Positions 47,838 to 58,565 of a stretch of 64,000 nt of DNA are shown here, piece by piece; the first letter of the stretch is position 1, and every line of letters starts with the position of its first letter. The position numbers and the translations under genes are program-made. Under the pieces are notes generated by a model that did not search any database, was not told where the DNA came from, and saw only the letters and a program-made list of their open reading frames with translations. Location of the stretch: contig NZ_VOHL01000003.1 in NCBI RefSeq assembly GCF_007859195.1, positions 46,076 through 110,075 of the forward strand, given 5' to 3'. Source of the stretch: Streptococcus cuniculipharyngis. Its GTDB lineage: Bacteria > Bacillota > Bacilli > Lactobacillales > Streptococcaceae.

Positions 47838-47860
47838 GCTTGTCAATCGGCAAGCTTTTT
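47836..47860 (+). terminator. Terminator of the small XRE gene
   Basis: AAGCTTG/CAAGCTT stem with T run at the stop codon; TATAAT near 47875 then serves ychF. Confidence 0.75.
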
Positions 47861-47917
47861 CGTCGTTTTTCTGCTATAATGGTTATGATTAAAATTTTTA
47901 GATGGAGATAAGTAAGT

Positions 47918-49033
47918 ATGGCTTTAACAGCAGGAATTGTTGGCTTGCCAAATGTTGGTAAATCAACCCTATTTAATGCAATTACCAAGGCGGGGGCAGA
48001 AGCTGCCAACTACCCTTTTGCGACTATTGACCCCAATGTCGGCATGGTTGAGGTCCCAGATGAACGTCTGCAAAAATTGACGGAGTTGATTACTCCGAAA
48101 AAAACGGTGCCGACAACCTTTGAGTTTACCGATATTGCAGGGATTGTTAAGGGTGCCTCAAAAGGAGAAGGTCTAGGGAATAAATTTTTGGCCAATATCC
48201 GTGAAGTAGATGCCATTGTCCATGTGGTGCGTGCCTTTGATGATGAAAATGTCATGCGGGAGCAAGGACGTGAGTCGGACTTTGTTGATCCGATTGCTGA
48301 TATTGAAACCATTAACCTAGAATTAATTTTGGCCGATTTGGAGAGTGTCAACAAACGCTATGCGCGTGTTGAGAAAATGGCTCGGACGCAAAAAGACAAG
48401 GAGTCTATTGCTGAATTTTCTGTTTTGGAAAAAATCAAGCCAGTTTTGGAAGATGGCAAGTCAGCCCGTACCATTGATTTTTCAGATGACGAGTTAAAGG
48501 TTGTTAAGGGCTTGTTCTTATTGACCACGAAACCTGTTCTTTATGTGGCAAATGTTGATGAAGACAAGGTAGCAGAACCAGATGAGATTGCTTATGTTCA
48601 GGCTATTCGTGACTTTGCGACAACAGAAAATGCTGAGGTGGTAGTCATTTCAGCCCGTGCCGAAGAAGAAATTTCAGAATTAGATGATGAAGACAAGCAG
48701 GAGTTTTTGGAGGCTATTGGTCTGACTGAATCAGGCGTTGACAAATTAACGCGTGCTGCCTACCATTTGTTGGGCTTAGGGACCTACTTTACTGCTGGGG
48801 AAAAAGAGGTACGTGCTTGGACCTTCAAACGTGGTATCAAGGCACCACAAGCTGCTGGAATTATCCATTCTGATTTTGAGAAGGGCTTTATTCGTGCGGT
48901 AACCATGTCTTATGAGGATTTGATGACCTACGGTAGTGAAAAGGCCGTCAAGGAAGCCGGTCGCTTGCGTGAAGAAGGAAAAGAATACATCGTCCAAGAT
49001 GGTGATATTATGGAATTCCGCTTTAATGTGTAA
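47918..49033 (+). CDS. ychF: Redox-regulated ATPase/GTPase YchF
   Basis: 371 residues, Obg-related OLA1 subfamily that prefers ATP. G1 [16 protein letters not shown] near 8, G3 [20 protein letters not shown] near 68, C-terminal TGS domain (about 285-371). Typical start [14 protein letters not shown]. Confidence 0.97.
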   Translation: MALTAGIVGLPNVGKSTLFNAITKAGAEAANYPFATIDPNVGMVEVPDERLQKLTELITPKKTVPTTFEFTDIAGIVKGASKGEGLGNKFLANIREVDAIVHVVRAFDDENVMREQGRESDFVDPIADIETINLELILADLESVNKRYARVEKMARTQKDKESIAEFSVLEKIKPVLEDGKSARTIDFSDDELKVVKGLFLLTTKPVLYVANVDEDKVAEPDEIAYVQAIRDFATTENAEVVVISARAEEEISELDDEDKQEFLEAIGLTESGVDKLTRAAYHLLGLGTYFTAGEKEVRAWTFKRGIKAPQAAGIIHSDFEKGFIRAVTMSYEDLMTYGSEKAVKEAGRLREEGKEYIVQDGDIMEFRFNV

Positions 49034-49115
49034 TGGAAAATAAGAGGGAGTGAGAGAGGTTATTGATTTGCCGAATACCTTATCTGCTTCCCTTTTGCTA
49101 TTTGAGGAGAAAAAA

Positions 49116-49685
49116 ATGGTAAAAATGATTGTTGGTCTGGGTAATCCAGGCTCAAAATATGATAAAACAAGGCATAATGTTGGCTTTATGGCGGTTGACA
49201 GACTTGTAAAGGACCTTGACGTGACCTTTACAGAAGATAAGAATTTTAAGGCTTGGATTGGTTCAGTCTTTATCAACCAAGAAAAGGTTTATTTTGTCAA
49301 ACCAACGACTTTTATGAATAATAGTGGTCTAGCTATCAGGGCACTCTTGACCTATTATAATATTGCTGTCAGTGACCTGTTGGTCATTTATGACGATTTG
49401 GATATGGAAGTGGGTAAACTCCGTTTTCGTCAAAAAGGATCTGCTGGTGGTCATAATGGTATTAAGAGTATTATTGCCCAGCTAAAGATGCAAGAATTTG
49501 ACCGTGTCAAGATTGGCATTGGCCGTCCTAAGGCACAGATGACAGTGATTAATCATGTCTTGGGTACTTTTGACCCAGAAGATGAAATCACCATGTTAAA
49601 TACACTTGACAGGGTTGACAAAGCTGTCAATCATTACTTGACAACAAAAGATTTTGAAGATACGATGAGACAATATAATGGTTAA
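49116..49685 (+). CDS. pth: Peptidyl-tRNA hydrolase
   Basis: 189 residues from the ATG at 49116 (GAGGAG upstream; earlier in-frame codons are not preceded by a site). Catalytic His in KTRHNVGF near 21, active-site Asp in YDDLDMEVG near 95, [12 protein letters not shown] near 108. Frees tRNA from stalled peptidyl-tRNA. Overlaps mfd by 8 bases. Contains a TTGACA-N4-TGTCAA dyad and two more TTGACA within 40 bases at its end. Confidence 0.97.
   Translation: MVKMIVGLGNPGSKYDKTRHNVGFMAVDRLVKDLDVTFTEDKNFKAWIGSVFINQEKVYFVKPTTFMNNSGLAIRALLTYYNIAVSDLLVIYDDLDMEVGKLRFRQKGSAGGHNGIKSIIAQLKMQEFDRVKIGIGRPKAQMTVINHVLGTFDPEDEITMLNTLDRVDKAVNHYLTTKDFEDTMRQYNG
49615..49630. repeat. TTGACA-AAGC-TGTCAA dyad
   Basis: Perfect dyad inside pth, flanked by further TTGACA at 49606 and about 49639. 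Member of the seven-copy set. Confidence 0.55.
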
Positions 49686-52600
49686 ACAAACAATTATAGA
49701 TTTATTTTCAAAAAATAAACTGATTCAAGACTGGCTGGATGCTCAATCAGTCAATCGGCAGTTAGTGATGGGATTATCTGGGACAAGTAAACACTTGGCC
49801 ATGGCTAGCTATTATCAAAAACACCGTGGAAAATTAGTTATCTTGACGGCCAGTCATCATGAAGCAGAGCAACTAACGGAAGAATTAGCTAGCTTATTAG
49901 GACCAGACCATGTTTATCCTTTTTTTGCTGATGATGCTATCATTGCTGAATTTCTTTTGGCCTCACAGGAAAAGTCACGGAATCGGTTAGAGGCCTTAAA
50001 TTTTCTTTTGAATGACAGCGAGTCTGGTATTTTGGTACTGAGTTTAGCGGCTAGTCGAATTTTACTTCCCAAGCCAGAGAATTTTGTCAAAAGCTTAGTT
50101 AGCCTAGCAGTTGGGCAGGACTTGGAGCAAAGTCAGTTAGTTGAGAGATTAAGCCAATTAGGGTATGAAAAAGTCTCTCAGGTTACGAGTTTAGGTCAAT
50201 TTAGCCAGCGGGGAGATATCGTTGATATTTATGATATTTGTACAGATGAGGCTTATCGGATAGAATTTTTTGGTGATGAGATTGATGGGATTCGCTCCTT
50301 TGATAGTCAGACTCAGAAGTCGCTAGAAAATTTAGAAGAGATTAACATCAGTCCAGCCAGTGAAATAATCCTGTCATCTGAAGATTTTGAACGAGCTGTT
50401 AGTCGTTTAGAAACTGAACTAGAGCAGGAAGGAATAGATCAGCAAACTTATTTAGAGGATTTTTTATCTGTGACGAGAAGAGGTCATCGTCATCAAGATA
50501 TTCGACAATTTTTAGCCTATTTCTATGACCAGCAGTGGACCATTTTGGATTATCTCCCTCCTCAGACTCAATTGTTCTTTGATGATTTTCAAAAATTAGT
50601 TGATCGTCATGCCAGGATAGACATTGAAATGGCTAATTATTTGACAGATAATTTACAAAACTGTAAAGCTTTGAGTAAACAAACTTACTTAGCTGATGTC
50701 TTCACTACTCTGAGACAGTACCAACCGGCCACGTTTTTTTCTAACTTCCATAAGGGGCTAGGGAATATGAGGTTTGACAAACTGTACCAATTGACTCAGT
50801 ACCCTATGCAGGAATTCTTTAATCAATTTCCTCTTTTAATTGATGAAGTGAATCGTTACCTTAAATTGGGAGCAACGGTTATTTTACAGGCTGATTCAGA
50901 AGCTAGTTTACAACAGTTGCAAGAAACATTGCAATCCTATCAACTAAACCTGCCCATTGTAGCTCCAACTGAATTACAGGAGGGGGAGGCGCAGCTGACC
51001 CTGGGTCATTTAGGACATGGTTTTTATTTTGCAGATGAAAAGCTGGCCCTTGTGACCGGTAAGGAAATTTTCCATAAAAAGATTAAGCGACGGATACGAC
51101 GTCAGCAGATTAGTAATGCTGAGCGTTTGAAGGATTATAATGAACTTAATCAAGGGGATTTTGTCGTTCATCATGTTCACGGTATTGGTCGTTATTTGGG
51201 GATTGAAACCATTGAAATTAGGGGAATCCATAAGGATTATTTAACGATTGAGTATCAAAACAAGGATAGGATCTCTGTTCCGATTGAGCAGATTGACTTA
51301 CTATCTAAATATTTAGCTAGCGATGGTAAGGAACCTAAGCTCAATAAGTTGAATGATGGGCGTTTCAAAAAGACCAAGCAAAAAGTTGCTAAGCAGGTTG
51401 AGGATATTGCTGATGACCTCTTGAAACTTTATGCTGAGCGAAGTCAGTTGGAGGGCTTTGCCTTTTCGGAAGATGATGATAACCAGAGGGAGTTCGACCA
51501 GTATTTCCCTTATGCAGAAACAGAGGACCAACTTCGCTCAATTCAGGAAATTAAGCTAGATATGCAAAAGAGTCGTCCTATGGATCGATTGCTAGTGGGG
51601 GATGTTGGTTTTGGAAAAACCGAAGTTGCTATGCGGGCAGCTTTTAAAGCGGTTAATGATGGCAAGCAGGTGGCTATCTTAGTTCCAACAACGGTTTTGG
51701 CCCAGCAACACTATACCAATTTTAAGGAGCGGTTTGAGGATTTTGCAGTTGAAATTGGACTATTGAGTCGTTTTCAAACTAGGAAGGAGCAGATTGACAC
51801 CATTGTCAAGTTGGGTAAAGGTCAGATTGATATTCTTGTAGGCACTCATCGACTACTTTCCAAAGATGTGGTGTTTGCTGATTTGGGGCTTTTGGTGATT
51901 GATGAAGAGCAGCGTTTTGGTGTCAAGCACAAGGAACGTCTGAAGGAATTAAAAAATAAAATTGATGTTTTAACCCTAACTGCTACTCCAATTCCGCGAA
52001 CCTTGCACATGTCCATGCTGGGGATTAGGGATTTATCCGTTATTGAAACCCCACCAACCAATCGTTATCCGGTTCAGACCTATGTTTTGGAAACCAATCC
52101 CAGCCTTGTTCGTGAAGCCGTTTTGCGTGAGATGGATCGAGGGGGGCAAGTTTTTTATGTTTACAATCGGGTTGACACCATTGAGCAAAAAGTTGCTGAC
52201 TTGCAGGAATTATTACCTGAGGCCTCTATAGGTTTTGTGCATGGGCAGATGAGTGAGATTCAGCTAGAAGACACCTTGTTAGAGTTTATTGATGGGGTTT
52301 ATGATGTTTTGGTAGCCACGACGATTATTGAGACCGGAGTCGATATTGCTAATGTCAATACGTTGTTTATTGAAAATGCTGATTATATGGGTCTGTCAAC
52401 CTTGTATCAATTGAGGGGACGTGTTGGCCGCAGTAATCGGATTGCTTATGCTTATCTCATGTACCGTCCAGATAAGATTTTGACGGAGGTGTCTGAGAAA
52501 CGATTGGAAGCCATTAAGGGGTTTACAGAGCTTGGCAGTGGGTTTAAAATTGCCATGCGTGATTTATCAATTCGTGGGGCAGGAAATATTTTAGGTGCCT

Positions 52601-53184
52601 CTCAGAGTGGGTTTATTGATTCAGTGGGATTTGAGTTATATTCTCAATTATTGGAAGAAGCCATCAATCAAAAGCAAGGAAAATCTCAGATTCGTCAGAA
52701 AGGGAATGCAGAGATCAATCTACAACTAGATGCCTATTTGGCTAGTGACTATGTTAAAGATGAGCGACAGAAAATTGAAATTTATAGACGCATTCGCGCG
52801 ATTGATGATCAACAAGATTATGACAGTTTACAGGATGAACTAATTGACCGTTTTGGTGATTATCCTGATGCCGTTGCTTATTTATTGGAGATTGCCTTAA
52901 TCAAGGCCCATTTTGATCATATTTTTGTAGAATTGGTTGAGCGCAAGCAAGGAGCATTGATTGTTCGTTTTGAGCGGGTCATTCAGTCCATCTTTCTGAC
53001 TCAAGATTACTTTGAAGGATTGTCAAAAACCTCGCTTAAAGCTAGAATCAGTGAGATTGATGGAAAAATAGAGGTTATTTTTGACATCCGTCATAAAAAA
53101 GAGTACGAGGTGTTAGAGGAATTGAAGAAATTTGGAGAGGCTTGTCGTGACATTAAAGCAAGAAAAACTGCTACAAGAAGCTAA
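49678..53184 (+). CDS. mfd: Transcription-repair coupling factor Mfd
   Basis: 1168 residues. UvrB-homology region (1-350), CarD-like RNA-polymerase interaction domain (about 490-560, [16 protein letters not shown]), translocase with Walker [17 protein letters not shown] near 641 and DEEQRFG, TRG motif region, and C-terminal regulatory domain. Removes stalled polymerase and recruits UvrA. Start ATG overlaps pth. Confidence 0.98.
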   Translation: MVKQTIIDLFSKNKLIQDWLDAQSVNRQLVMGLSGTSKHLAMASYYQKHRGKLVILTASHHEAEQLTEELASLLGPDHVYPFFADDAIIAEFLLASQEKSRNRLEALNFLLNDSESGILVLSLAASRILLPKPENFVKSLVSLAVGQDLEQSQLVERLSQLGYEKVSQVTSLGQFSQRGDIVDIYDICTDEAYRIEFFGDEIDGIRSFDSQTQKSLENLEEINISPASEIILSSEDFERAVSRLETELEQEGIDQQTYLEDFLSVTRRGHRHQDIRQFLAYFYDQQWTILDYLPPQTQLFFDDFQKLVDRHARIDIEMANYLTDNLQNCKALSKQTYLADVFTTLRQYQPATFFSNFHKGLGNMRFDKLYQLTQYPMQEFFNQFPLLIDEVNRYLKLGATVILQADSEASLQQLQETLQSYQLNLPIVAPTELQEGEAQLTLGHLGHGFYFADEKLALVTGKEIFHKKIKRRIRRQQISNAERLKDYNELNQGDFVVHHVHGIGRYLGIETIEIRGIHKDYLTIEYQNKDRISVPIEQIDLLSKYLASDGKEPKLNKLNDGRFKKTKQKVAKQVEDIADDLLKLYAERSQLEGFAFSEDDDNQREFDQYFPYAETEDQLRSIQEIKLDMQKSRPMDRLLVGDVGFGKTEVAMRAAFKAVNDGKQVAILVPTTVLAQQHYTNFKERFEDFAVEIGLLSRFQTRKEQIDTIVKLGKGQIDILVGTHRLLSKDVVFADLGLLVIDEEQRFGVKHKERLKELKNKIDVLTLTATPIPRTLHMSMLGIRDLSVIETPPTNRYPVQTYVLETNPSLVREAVLREMDRGGQVFYVYNRVDTIEQKVADLQELLPEASIGFVHGQMSEIQLEDTLLEFIDGVYDVLVATTIIETGVDIANVNTLFIENADYMGLSTLYQLRGRVGRSNRIAYAYLMYRPDKILTEVSEKRLEAIKGFTELGSGFKIAMRDLSIRGAGNILGASQSGFIDSVGFELYSQLLEEAINQKQGKSQIRQKGNAEINLQLDAYLASDYVKDERQKIEIYRRIRAIDDQQDYDSLQDELIDRFGDYPDAVAYLLEIALIKAHFDHIFVELVERKQGALIVRFERVIQSIFLTQDYFEGLSKTSLKARISEIDGKIEVIFDIRHKKEYEVLEELKKFGEACRDIKARKTATRS
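51794..51809. repeat. TTGACA-CCAT-TGTCAA dyad
   Basis: Perfect dyad inside mfd. Member of the seven-copy set. Confidence 0.55.
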
Positions 53185-54658
53185 GACAGCTAGCTTACTG
53201 GTTGGGTTGAGTAGTTTAGTTTCAAAGATTTTAGCTGCTATTTATCGGATTCCCTACCAAAATTTGGTTGGTGATAGGGGATTTTATGCCTATCAACAGA
53301 TTTATCCGTTTTTAGCGATTATTACAGCTTTAGGGTTGACTGGCTTTCCAAATCTAATCTCTAGTTTATTACAGAAGTCATCCAGTCGCCATCTAGTTAG
53401 TTTTCTTAAGCTATCAACCATATTTTCTTGGGTGACTGCTAGCTTAATGTTATTGGGGCACCAAATCTTAGCGAATTGGATTGGCGCCAGTAGGTTAGGG
53501 CCCGCCTTTATTTGGGTGGCAGCTACTTTTTTTATAACACCTTTTCTATCGTTTTATAGGGGAATTGATCAAGGACAAGGGAAGTTAAGAGTGACAGCCC
53601 TGAGTCAGGTTGTAGAGCAGGTGGTTAGGGTTTTAATCATTATTGTGGCGGCTGCTTGCTATCTTGTTTACCGTTGGGACATTTATCAAACAGCCAACCT
53701 AGCTGCTTCTGGAAATTTTTTTGCTAGCCTAGTTACAGTAGTCTATTTAGCCTATCAGTCTAAGGAAAATCCTTTGCCCTTGTTAGCTCAGAGGGGCATG
53801 TCTTTGGCAGAGCTTGGGTCGGCTGCTATTCCTAGTCTTGTATTTACCTTGTACGCCATGTATCTTTTGTTGTTTCAACTGATTGATGCCTTCTTGGTAA
53901 AAAACATTCTGGTTGAACAAGGTATGGCAAATCAATTAGCTGAGGCCCTAAAAGGGGTTTATGACCGCGGACAACCATTGCTTCAATTTGGCCTGTTAGT
54001 GACGACGGCCTTGTTTACCAGTTATCTTCCAAAACTAACCCAACTCTATTTGGCCAATGAGAAAACCTACGAGTTGGAACGTCAGCGATTTTTTGAAGTG
54101 ATTTTTTACCTTAGCTTGACCATAACCGTTGGCTTTTTAAGTGTCCTTCCTCAGGTTAATCAAGTTCTCTTTACAGATCGACAAGGCTTATTAGCCCTTA
54201 GCCTCTATAGTTCCTTGATTTTCTTAGCCAGCATGGTGCAATATTTTCATCACCATTGTTTTATTGTCGGTCAACATCGGTCGTCGCTTCTCTATTTGTT
54301 TTTAGGGGTGTTACTTAAGTTGCTAATAACGGGCCCATTGACTGGATTTTTTGGGATTGTTGGCAGTAGTTTGTCAACATGCCTAAGTCTTGTCTTTGTT
54401 TTGTTGGCCTATGTCCGTCAGGTGCCTGTGAATTGGGCTAATCTAGTCAACGGAAAATTTTATTTGGTTTTATCCATCATGGGGTTACTAGTTTTTGGTT
54501 TGACACAATTCTTACCTCAAGACTCACGTATCTGGGCCTTTATGAGTTTACTGCTGTCAACAGGCTTAGGTGGGGGAATTTTTCTCTTATTAAGTTATCA
54601 TTGGCAGGTTTTTCCGGACAGTTTGTGGTCATTTCTACCATTTTTTCATAAAAAATGA
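53147..54658 (+). CDS. MOP-superfamily flippase (SpoVB/YabM-like)
   Basis: 503 residues from a GTG at 53147 (GAGAGG six bases upstream), overlapping mfd by 38 bases; a TTG five codons earlier is also open. About 14 transmembrane helices, with the SpoVB/MurJ-type start ASLLVGLSSLVSKILAAIYR and GDRGFYAYQQIYP. Probably moves a lipid-linked glycan. The Bacillus counterpart yabM lies at the same place after mfd. Separate from the main MurJ, which is not in this window. Confidence 0.88.
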   Translation: MTLKQEKLLQEAKTASLLVGLSSLVSKILAAIYRIPYQNLVGDRGFYAYQQIYPFLAIITALGLTGFPNLISSLLQKSSSRHLVSFLKLSTIFSWVTASLMLLGHQILANWIGASRLGPAFIWVAATFFITPFLSFYRGIDQGQGKLRVTALSQVVEQVVRVLIIIVAAACYLVYRWDIYQTANLAASGNFFASLVTVVYLAYQSKENPLPLLAQRGMSLAELGSAAIPSLVFTLYAMYLLLFQLIDAFLVKNILVEQGMANQLAEALKGVYDRGQPLLQFGLLVTTALFTSYLPKLTQLYLANEKTYELERQRFFEVIFYLSLTITVGFLSVLPQVNQVLFTDRQGLLALSLYSSLIFLASMVQYFHHHCFIVGQHRSSLLYLFLGVLLKLLITGPLTGFFGIVGSSLSTCLSLVFVLLAYVRQVPVNWANLVNGKFYLVLSIMGLLVFGLTQFLPQDSRIWAFMSLLLSTGLGGGIFLLLSYHWQVFPDSLWSFLPFFHKK

Positions 54659-54684
54659 TAGAATGAAAAGACACGAGGTGAGTT

Positions 54685-54957
54685 ATGAGATTAGATAAAT
54701 ATTTGAAAGTATCGCGGATTATTAAGCGTCGCCCGGTTGCTAAAGAAGTGGCTGACAAGGGCAGGATTAAGGTAAATGGTATTTTAGCGAAATCGTCAAC
54801 TGATTTGAACATAAATGACCAAATAGAGATTAGATTTGGTAACAAACTATTGACAGTACGTGTTTTAGAAATGAAAGACAGTACCAAAAAAGAAGATGCC
54901 CTCAAGATGTATGAGATTATCAGTGAAACAAGGATAGAAGTAGATGGCCAAGCCTAA
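54685..54957 (+). CDS. rqcP: Ribosome-associated S4-domain protein RqcP
   Basis: 90 residues, an Hsp15-like S4 domain ([20 protein letters not shown]). In Bacillus RqcP (YabO) works with RqcH to add Ala tails to stalled nascent chains on 50S subunits. Overlaps divIC by 14 bases. Confidence 0.93.
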   Translation: MRLDKYLKVSRIIKRRPVAKEVADKGRIKVNGILAKSSTDLNINDQIEIRFGNKLLTVRVLEMKDSTKKEDALKMYEIISETRIEVDGQA

Positions 54958-55315
54958 TATTGTACAAATCAATAATCATTACATCAATGATGAAAATCTT
55001 CGTAAGCGTTATGAAGAGGAGGAGACTCGGAAACGTCATCGTTTCATGGGGTGGATGTTGATTGGGATGATGCTGCTTTTTATCCTTCCTACCTATAATT
55101 TGGTCTCTACTTACATGAAGTTGCAGGAAAGACAGGTGGAAATTCGTCGTCTGGAAAAAAAATACCAGTCTTTAATCTTAGAAACAGATGCAGAAAAATT
55201 GTTAGCCAAAAGATTGAAGGACAAGGCCTATGTGGAAAAATATGCGCGTGCCAAATATTATTATTCCAAAACAGGTGAAACCATCTATGCCATTCCAGAA
55301 TTATTACCGAAATAG
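54944..55315 (+). CDS. divIC: Septum formation initiator DivIC
   Basis: 123 residues: cytoplasmic basic N-terminus, one transmembrane helix (about 37-57), then an external coiled coil ([20 protein letters not shown]). Forms the FtsB/DivIC-FtsL-DivIB complex at the division site. Same place in all streptococci. Confidence 0.93.
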   Translation: MAKPNIVQINNHYINDENLRKRYEEEETRKRHRFMGWMLIGMMLLFILPTYNLVSTYMKLQERQVEIRRLEKKYQSLILETDAEKLLAKRLKDKAYVEKYARAKYYYSKTGETIYAIPELLPK

Positions 55316-55320
55316 ATATT

Positions 55321-55428
55321 ATGGATCATTTAATTGAAACAATTGAAAAATTTTTGTCTTATTCTGAAGAGAAGTTGGAAGAACTAGCTCAGAAAAATCA
55401 AGATTTAAGGGAGGAAAAGACGAACTAG
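55321..55428 (+). CDS. Small coiled-coil protein, 35 residues
   Basis: MDHLIETIEKFLSYSEEKLE followed by a Glu/Lys-rich helix ending EEKTN. Starts five bases after the divIC stop and ends 13 bases before the next gene. A small ORF of this sequence type is conserved between divIC and the serine hydrolase gene in other streptococci (recalled, not searched), which supports it as real. No strong ribosome site, so probably coupled to divIC. Function unknown. Confidence 0.7.
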   Translation: MDHLIETIEKFLSYSEEKLEELAQKNQDLREEKTN

Positions 55429-55441
55429 AAAGGAGTTGGGT

Positions 55442-56728
55442 GTGAAAAAACTGCTGTTATTATTTATTTTACCTGTTTTTTTGTCACCTTTAATCCTAGA
55501 TAGTGGTGAGTTTGATTTCCCTTTAACTCAAGGGCAACGCTATCAATTGTCAGCGCAGGTAGGGACCTTATATAGTTACTTTGACCATCTTCCCAAAAAT
55601 CCTAGTTTGTATCAGGAGACAGTGGTCTATGCAGACAAGAACCTCAAGCAGGTCAAGGCAATGATAAGTCCAGCTGATTCTCTAAAAATCAAGTCTCTGA
55701 GTTTGAATCAGAATCTCACTCCAGTTTTTGAGCTGGCAGATGGCAGTTACATTGCGGCCAGTAAATTTCTGATATTTGATGATATTGTTTTAGAGCAAGT
55801 AAAAGTTGACCAGGTTTATTGGACCAAAGAACAGTTGACTCTTTACGAGTCTCCGTATGTCTTTGGCGTCCCAGCTAAAACCCATCAATTAAAAGCTTAT
55901 CTTCCTGTCAAGGTGGTGAGTCAAGCAAGGACTCAGCATGGTACCTATTTGGAAATTGAGGGTCAGGGCTGGGTTAATCAAAATGATTTATCTAGCCTGG
56001 ATAATCGGATTGAGAAGGTTCAAGCCATGCTTGAGCAGAAATACAAAAAAGCAAATTATGGCATCTATGTCAAGCAGCTGGCCACCCAACAAGTTGCGGA
56101 AGTTAACCAAGATTTAGAAATGTATTCGGCGAGTATCACCAAACTTCCCATTCTTTATTATGTAGAAGAAGAGTTACAAAATGCCCAGTTCAAGTTAGAT
56201 GACCGCCTGCTTTATACCGAAGAGGTTAATCAATTTAAGGGGGCTTATGATGCCAGTGGCAGCAGTAAACTCAGCCTAATAGCCGATAATAAAGATTATA
56301 GTGTCGAAGAGTTGCTAAAATATGTGGCGCAAAATTCGGATAATGTGGCTAGTAATCTGTTGGGGTATTACTTAACCAATCAGTATGATGCTAGCTATCG
56401 TCGAGACATCAAAAGGTTAGCGGGTAGGTCGTGGAGCATGATTGATAAAAAGGCTACTGCTCAAATGGCTGGTCGAGTCATGGAAGGTCTCTACTATCAA
56501 AATAGCCCGGTGTTAGACTACCTTTCTGAGACGGAGTTTGATAATCAAAGGATTTCTAAGGATATTTCTGTTCGAGTTGCCCATAAAATTGGTGATGCCT
56601 ATGACTACAAACATGATGTTGCGATTGTCTACGCATCGTCCCCATTTATTTTGTCCATCTTTACAGACAAGGCAAGTTATGATGATATCACGGCTATTGC
56701 TAATGATGTTTATGAGATATTGAAGTGA
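55442..56728 (+). CDS. Class A beta-lactamase-like serine hydrolase
   Basis: 428 residues from a GTG at 55442 (AAGGAG six bases upstream; a TTG two codons earlier is worse placed). Signal peptide/anchor (about 1-20), an N-terminal SH3-like wall-binding region (about 95-185), then a PBP-fold domain with SITK (Ser near 230), SDN in QNSDNVASN and KIG in HKIGDAYDY. More likely a cell-wall peptidase than a resistance enzyme, judging by its fixed place between divIC and tilS. Confidence 0.88.
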   Translation: MKKLLLLFILPVFLSPLILDSGEFDFPLTQGQRYQLSAQVGTLYSYFDHLPKNPSLYQETVVYADKNLKQVKAMISPADSLKIKSLSLNQNLTPVFELADGSYIAASKFLIFDDIVLEQVKVDQVYWTKEQLTLYESPYVFGVPAKTHQLKAYLPVKVVSQARTQHGTYLEIEGQGWVNQNDLSSLDNRIEKVQAMLEQKYKKANYGIYVKQLATQQVAEVNQDLEMYSASITKLPILYYVEEELQNAQFKLDDRLLYTEEVNQFKGAYDASGSSKLSLIADNKDYSVEELLKYVAQNSDNVASNLLGYYLTNQYDASYRRDIKRLAGRSWSMIDKKATAQMAGRVMEGLYYQNSPVLDYLSETEFDNQRISKDISVRVAHKIGDAYDYKHDVAIVYASSPFILSIFTDKASYDDITAIANDVYEILK

Positions 56729-58005
56729 TGTATGAAAAATTATTGGCCCATGTGCAAAAAAATGGTTATTTTAAAAATCATCGTCAGGTTTTGATTGCCG
56801 TATCTGGTGGAGTAGATTCCATGAATTTACTTCACTTTTTGCATAATTATCGGGAAAAATTAGAAATTAATCTCGGTGTAGCCCATGTTAATCATGGCCA
56901 AAGAGCGGAAGCGGCAGTAGAAGCAGAGTATTTGGCAACTTGGGCAAAAGAAAAAGGCCTTGCCTTTTATCAGGCAAACTTTTCGGGACCTTTTACAGAG
57001 GAGCGAGCGAGAAATTTCCGCTATGATTTTTTTAAAAAGGTAATGGCAAAGGAATCGTATACAGCCCTGGTGACTGCTCATCATGCTGATGATCAAGTTG
57101 AGACTGTCTTCATGCGTCTTTTGCGAGGAAGTCGGCTTCGTTATCTGAGGGGAATACAGCCTGTTCAGAAGTTTGGCCAGGGAGAATTGATTCGTCCTTT
57201 GCTAGCTTTTGCTAAAAAAGATTTACCAGAAGTTTTTCATTTTGAAGATTCGTCCAACCAGTCGTTGACCTATTTCCGTAATCGTGTGAGGCAGCAGTAC
57301 CTGCCCTTATTAGAGCAGGAAAATCAACAAATCAGAAAACACTTGGTAGATGTTTCACATGAAACATCGCTCTTATTTGAAGCTTTGGCCAGCCTAACCC
57401 AAAAGATTGAAATGGGAAATTGTCAGGCTTTTCGGCAAGAAAGTCCGGCAGTTCGCTATTTTTTACTGCAGGAGTACCTCCAACAATTTCCAGATTTAGC
57501 CCTATCAAAGAGTCAATTTAATCAATTATTGGCGCAACTGTCTTCTACTAAAACTTACGATCATTATTTAAAAAATGGCTACTACTTTAGCAAAACAGTG
57601 GACAGGTTTAAGATTAGTCGCCCTAGTCTACCAAACGTCAAGCATCAGCCTATCCTTTTGCCCTATCAGGGGCACGTCAGGTTTGGTCAATTTAACTTGC
57701 AGTGGTCACCTGATCAGGCTATTTTAGATGGTTTAGTTGTCACCAGTCGTTCTCCTATCCAGTTACGCCAAAGGCAAGCAGGGGATGTCTTGGATTTTGG
57801 CACTTATCATAAAAAACTAGGTCGATGGTTTATTGATGAAAAAATTTCAAAGGACGAACGAGAAAAGGCTATTGTAGGGGAACAGGATGGAAAAATTATT
57901 TTTGTGTTTACGAAAGACAGAACATATTTGAGAAAGTCTAGCAAAAATGATATAATTGAGGGTATCATATTTATAGAAAAAATAGAAGATGGTGGCACAT
58001 GTTAG
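56728..58005 (+). CDS. tilS: tRNA(Ile)-lysidine synthase
   Basis: 425 residues; ATG at 56728 overlaps the previous stop (TGATG). PP-loop [13 protein letters not shown] near 27, HVNHGQR and [20 protein letters not shown] motifs, C-terminal TilS domain. Adds lysine to C34 of tRNA-Ile(CAU). A parS-like site lies within (57351-57366). Confidence 0.97.
   Translation: MYEKLLAHVQKNGYFKNHRQVLIAVSGGVDSMNLLHFLHNYREKLEINLGVAHVNHGQRAEAAVEAEYLATWAKEKGLAFYQANFSGPFTEERARNFRYDFFKKVMAKESYTALVTAHHADDQVETVFMRLLRGSRLRYLRGIQPVQKFGQGELIRPLLAFAKKDLPEVFHFEDSSNQSLTYFRNRVRQQYLPLLEQENQQIRKHLVDVSHETSLLFEALASLTQKIEMGNCQAFRQESPAVRYFLLQEYLQQFPDLALSKSQFNQLLAQLSSTKTYDHYLKNGYYFSKTVDRFKISRPSLPNVKHQPILLPYQGHVRFGQFNLQWSPDQAILDGLVVTSRSPIQLRQRQAGDVLDFGTYHKKLGRWFIDEKISKDEREKAIVGEQDGKIIFVFTKDRTYLRKSSKNDIIEGIIFIEKIEDGGTC
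57351..57366. other. parS-like site inside tilS
   Basis: TGTTTCACATGAAACA, 15 of 16 matches to parS (one change breaks the central CG). About 13 kb right of dnaA. Confidence 0.7.
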
Positions 58006-58544
58006 AACAAGATATTAAAAAAGTCCTTTACACTGAAGAGCAGATTATCGCTAAATCAAAGGAACTTGGTCAGTTGTTGACTAAAGACTATGCAGGAAAA
58101 AATCCTCTTCTAGTTGGTATTTTAAAAGGCTCAGTTCCCTTTATGGCAGAATTGATGAAACATATTGATACCCACATTGAAGTAGATTTCATGGTGGTTT
58201 CCAGTTATCATGGAGGAACAACAAGTAGTGGAGAAGTGAAAATCCTAAAAGACGTGGATACCAATGTTGAAGGACGTGAGGTTATCTTTATCGAGGATAT
58301 CATTGACACTGGTCGTACGTTGAAATACCTGCGGGATATGTTTAAATATCGTCAAGCCAAGTCTGTTAAAATCGCAACGTTATTTGATAAGCCAGAAGGA
58401 CGTCAGGTTGAGATTGAAGCAGATTATGTTTGCTACGATGTCCCCAATGAATTTATTGTCGGTTTTGGTTTGGATTATGCGGAAAACTACCGTAACCTGC
58501 CTTATGTCGGCGTTTTAAAAGAAGAAGTCTATACACAACAATAG
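57999..58544 (+). CDS. hpt: Hypoxanthine-guanine phosphoribosyltransferase
   Basis: 181 residues; start overlaps tilS by 7 bases. PRPP motif [17 protein letters not shown] near 96, [15 protein letters not shown] flexible loop near 68, [20 protein letters not shown] near 143. Salvages hypoxanthine and guanine. tilS-hpt-ftsH is a conserved Firmicute trio. Confidence 0.97.
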   Translation: MLEQDIKKVLYTEEQIIAKSKELGQLLTKDYAGKNPLLVGILKGSVPFMAELMKHIDTHIEVDFMVVSSYHGGTTSSGEVKILKDVDTNVEGREVIFIEDIIDTGRTLKYLRDMFKYRQAKSVKIATLFDKPEGRQVEIEADYVCYDVPNEFIVGFGLDYAENYRNLPYVGVLKEEVYTQQ

Positions 58545-58565
58545 AAAAGGTCTACTAAGTTTTAT

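Noticed and set aside
48776..49276. 166-codon minus-strand frame over ychF and pth
   Set aside because: It overlaps two conserved genes on the plus strand and has no promoter or ribosome site.
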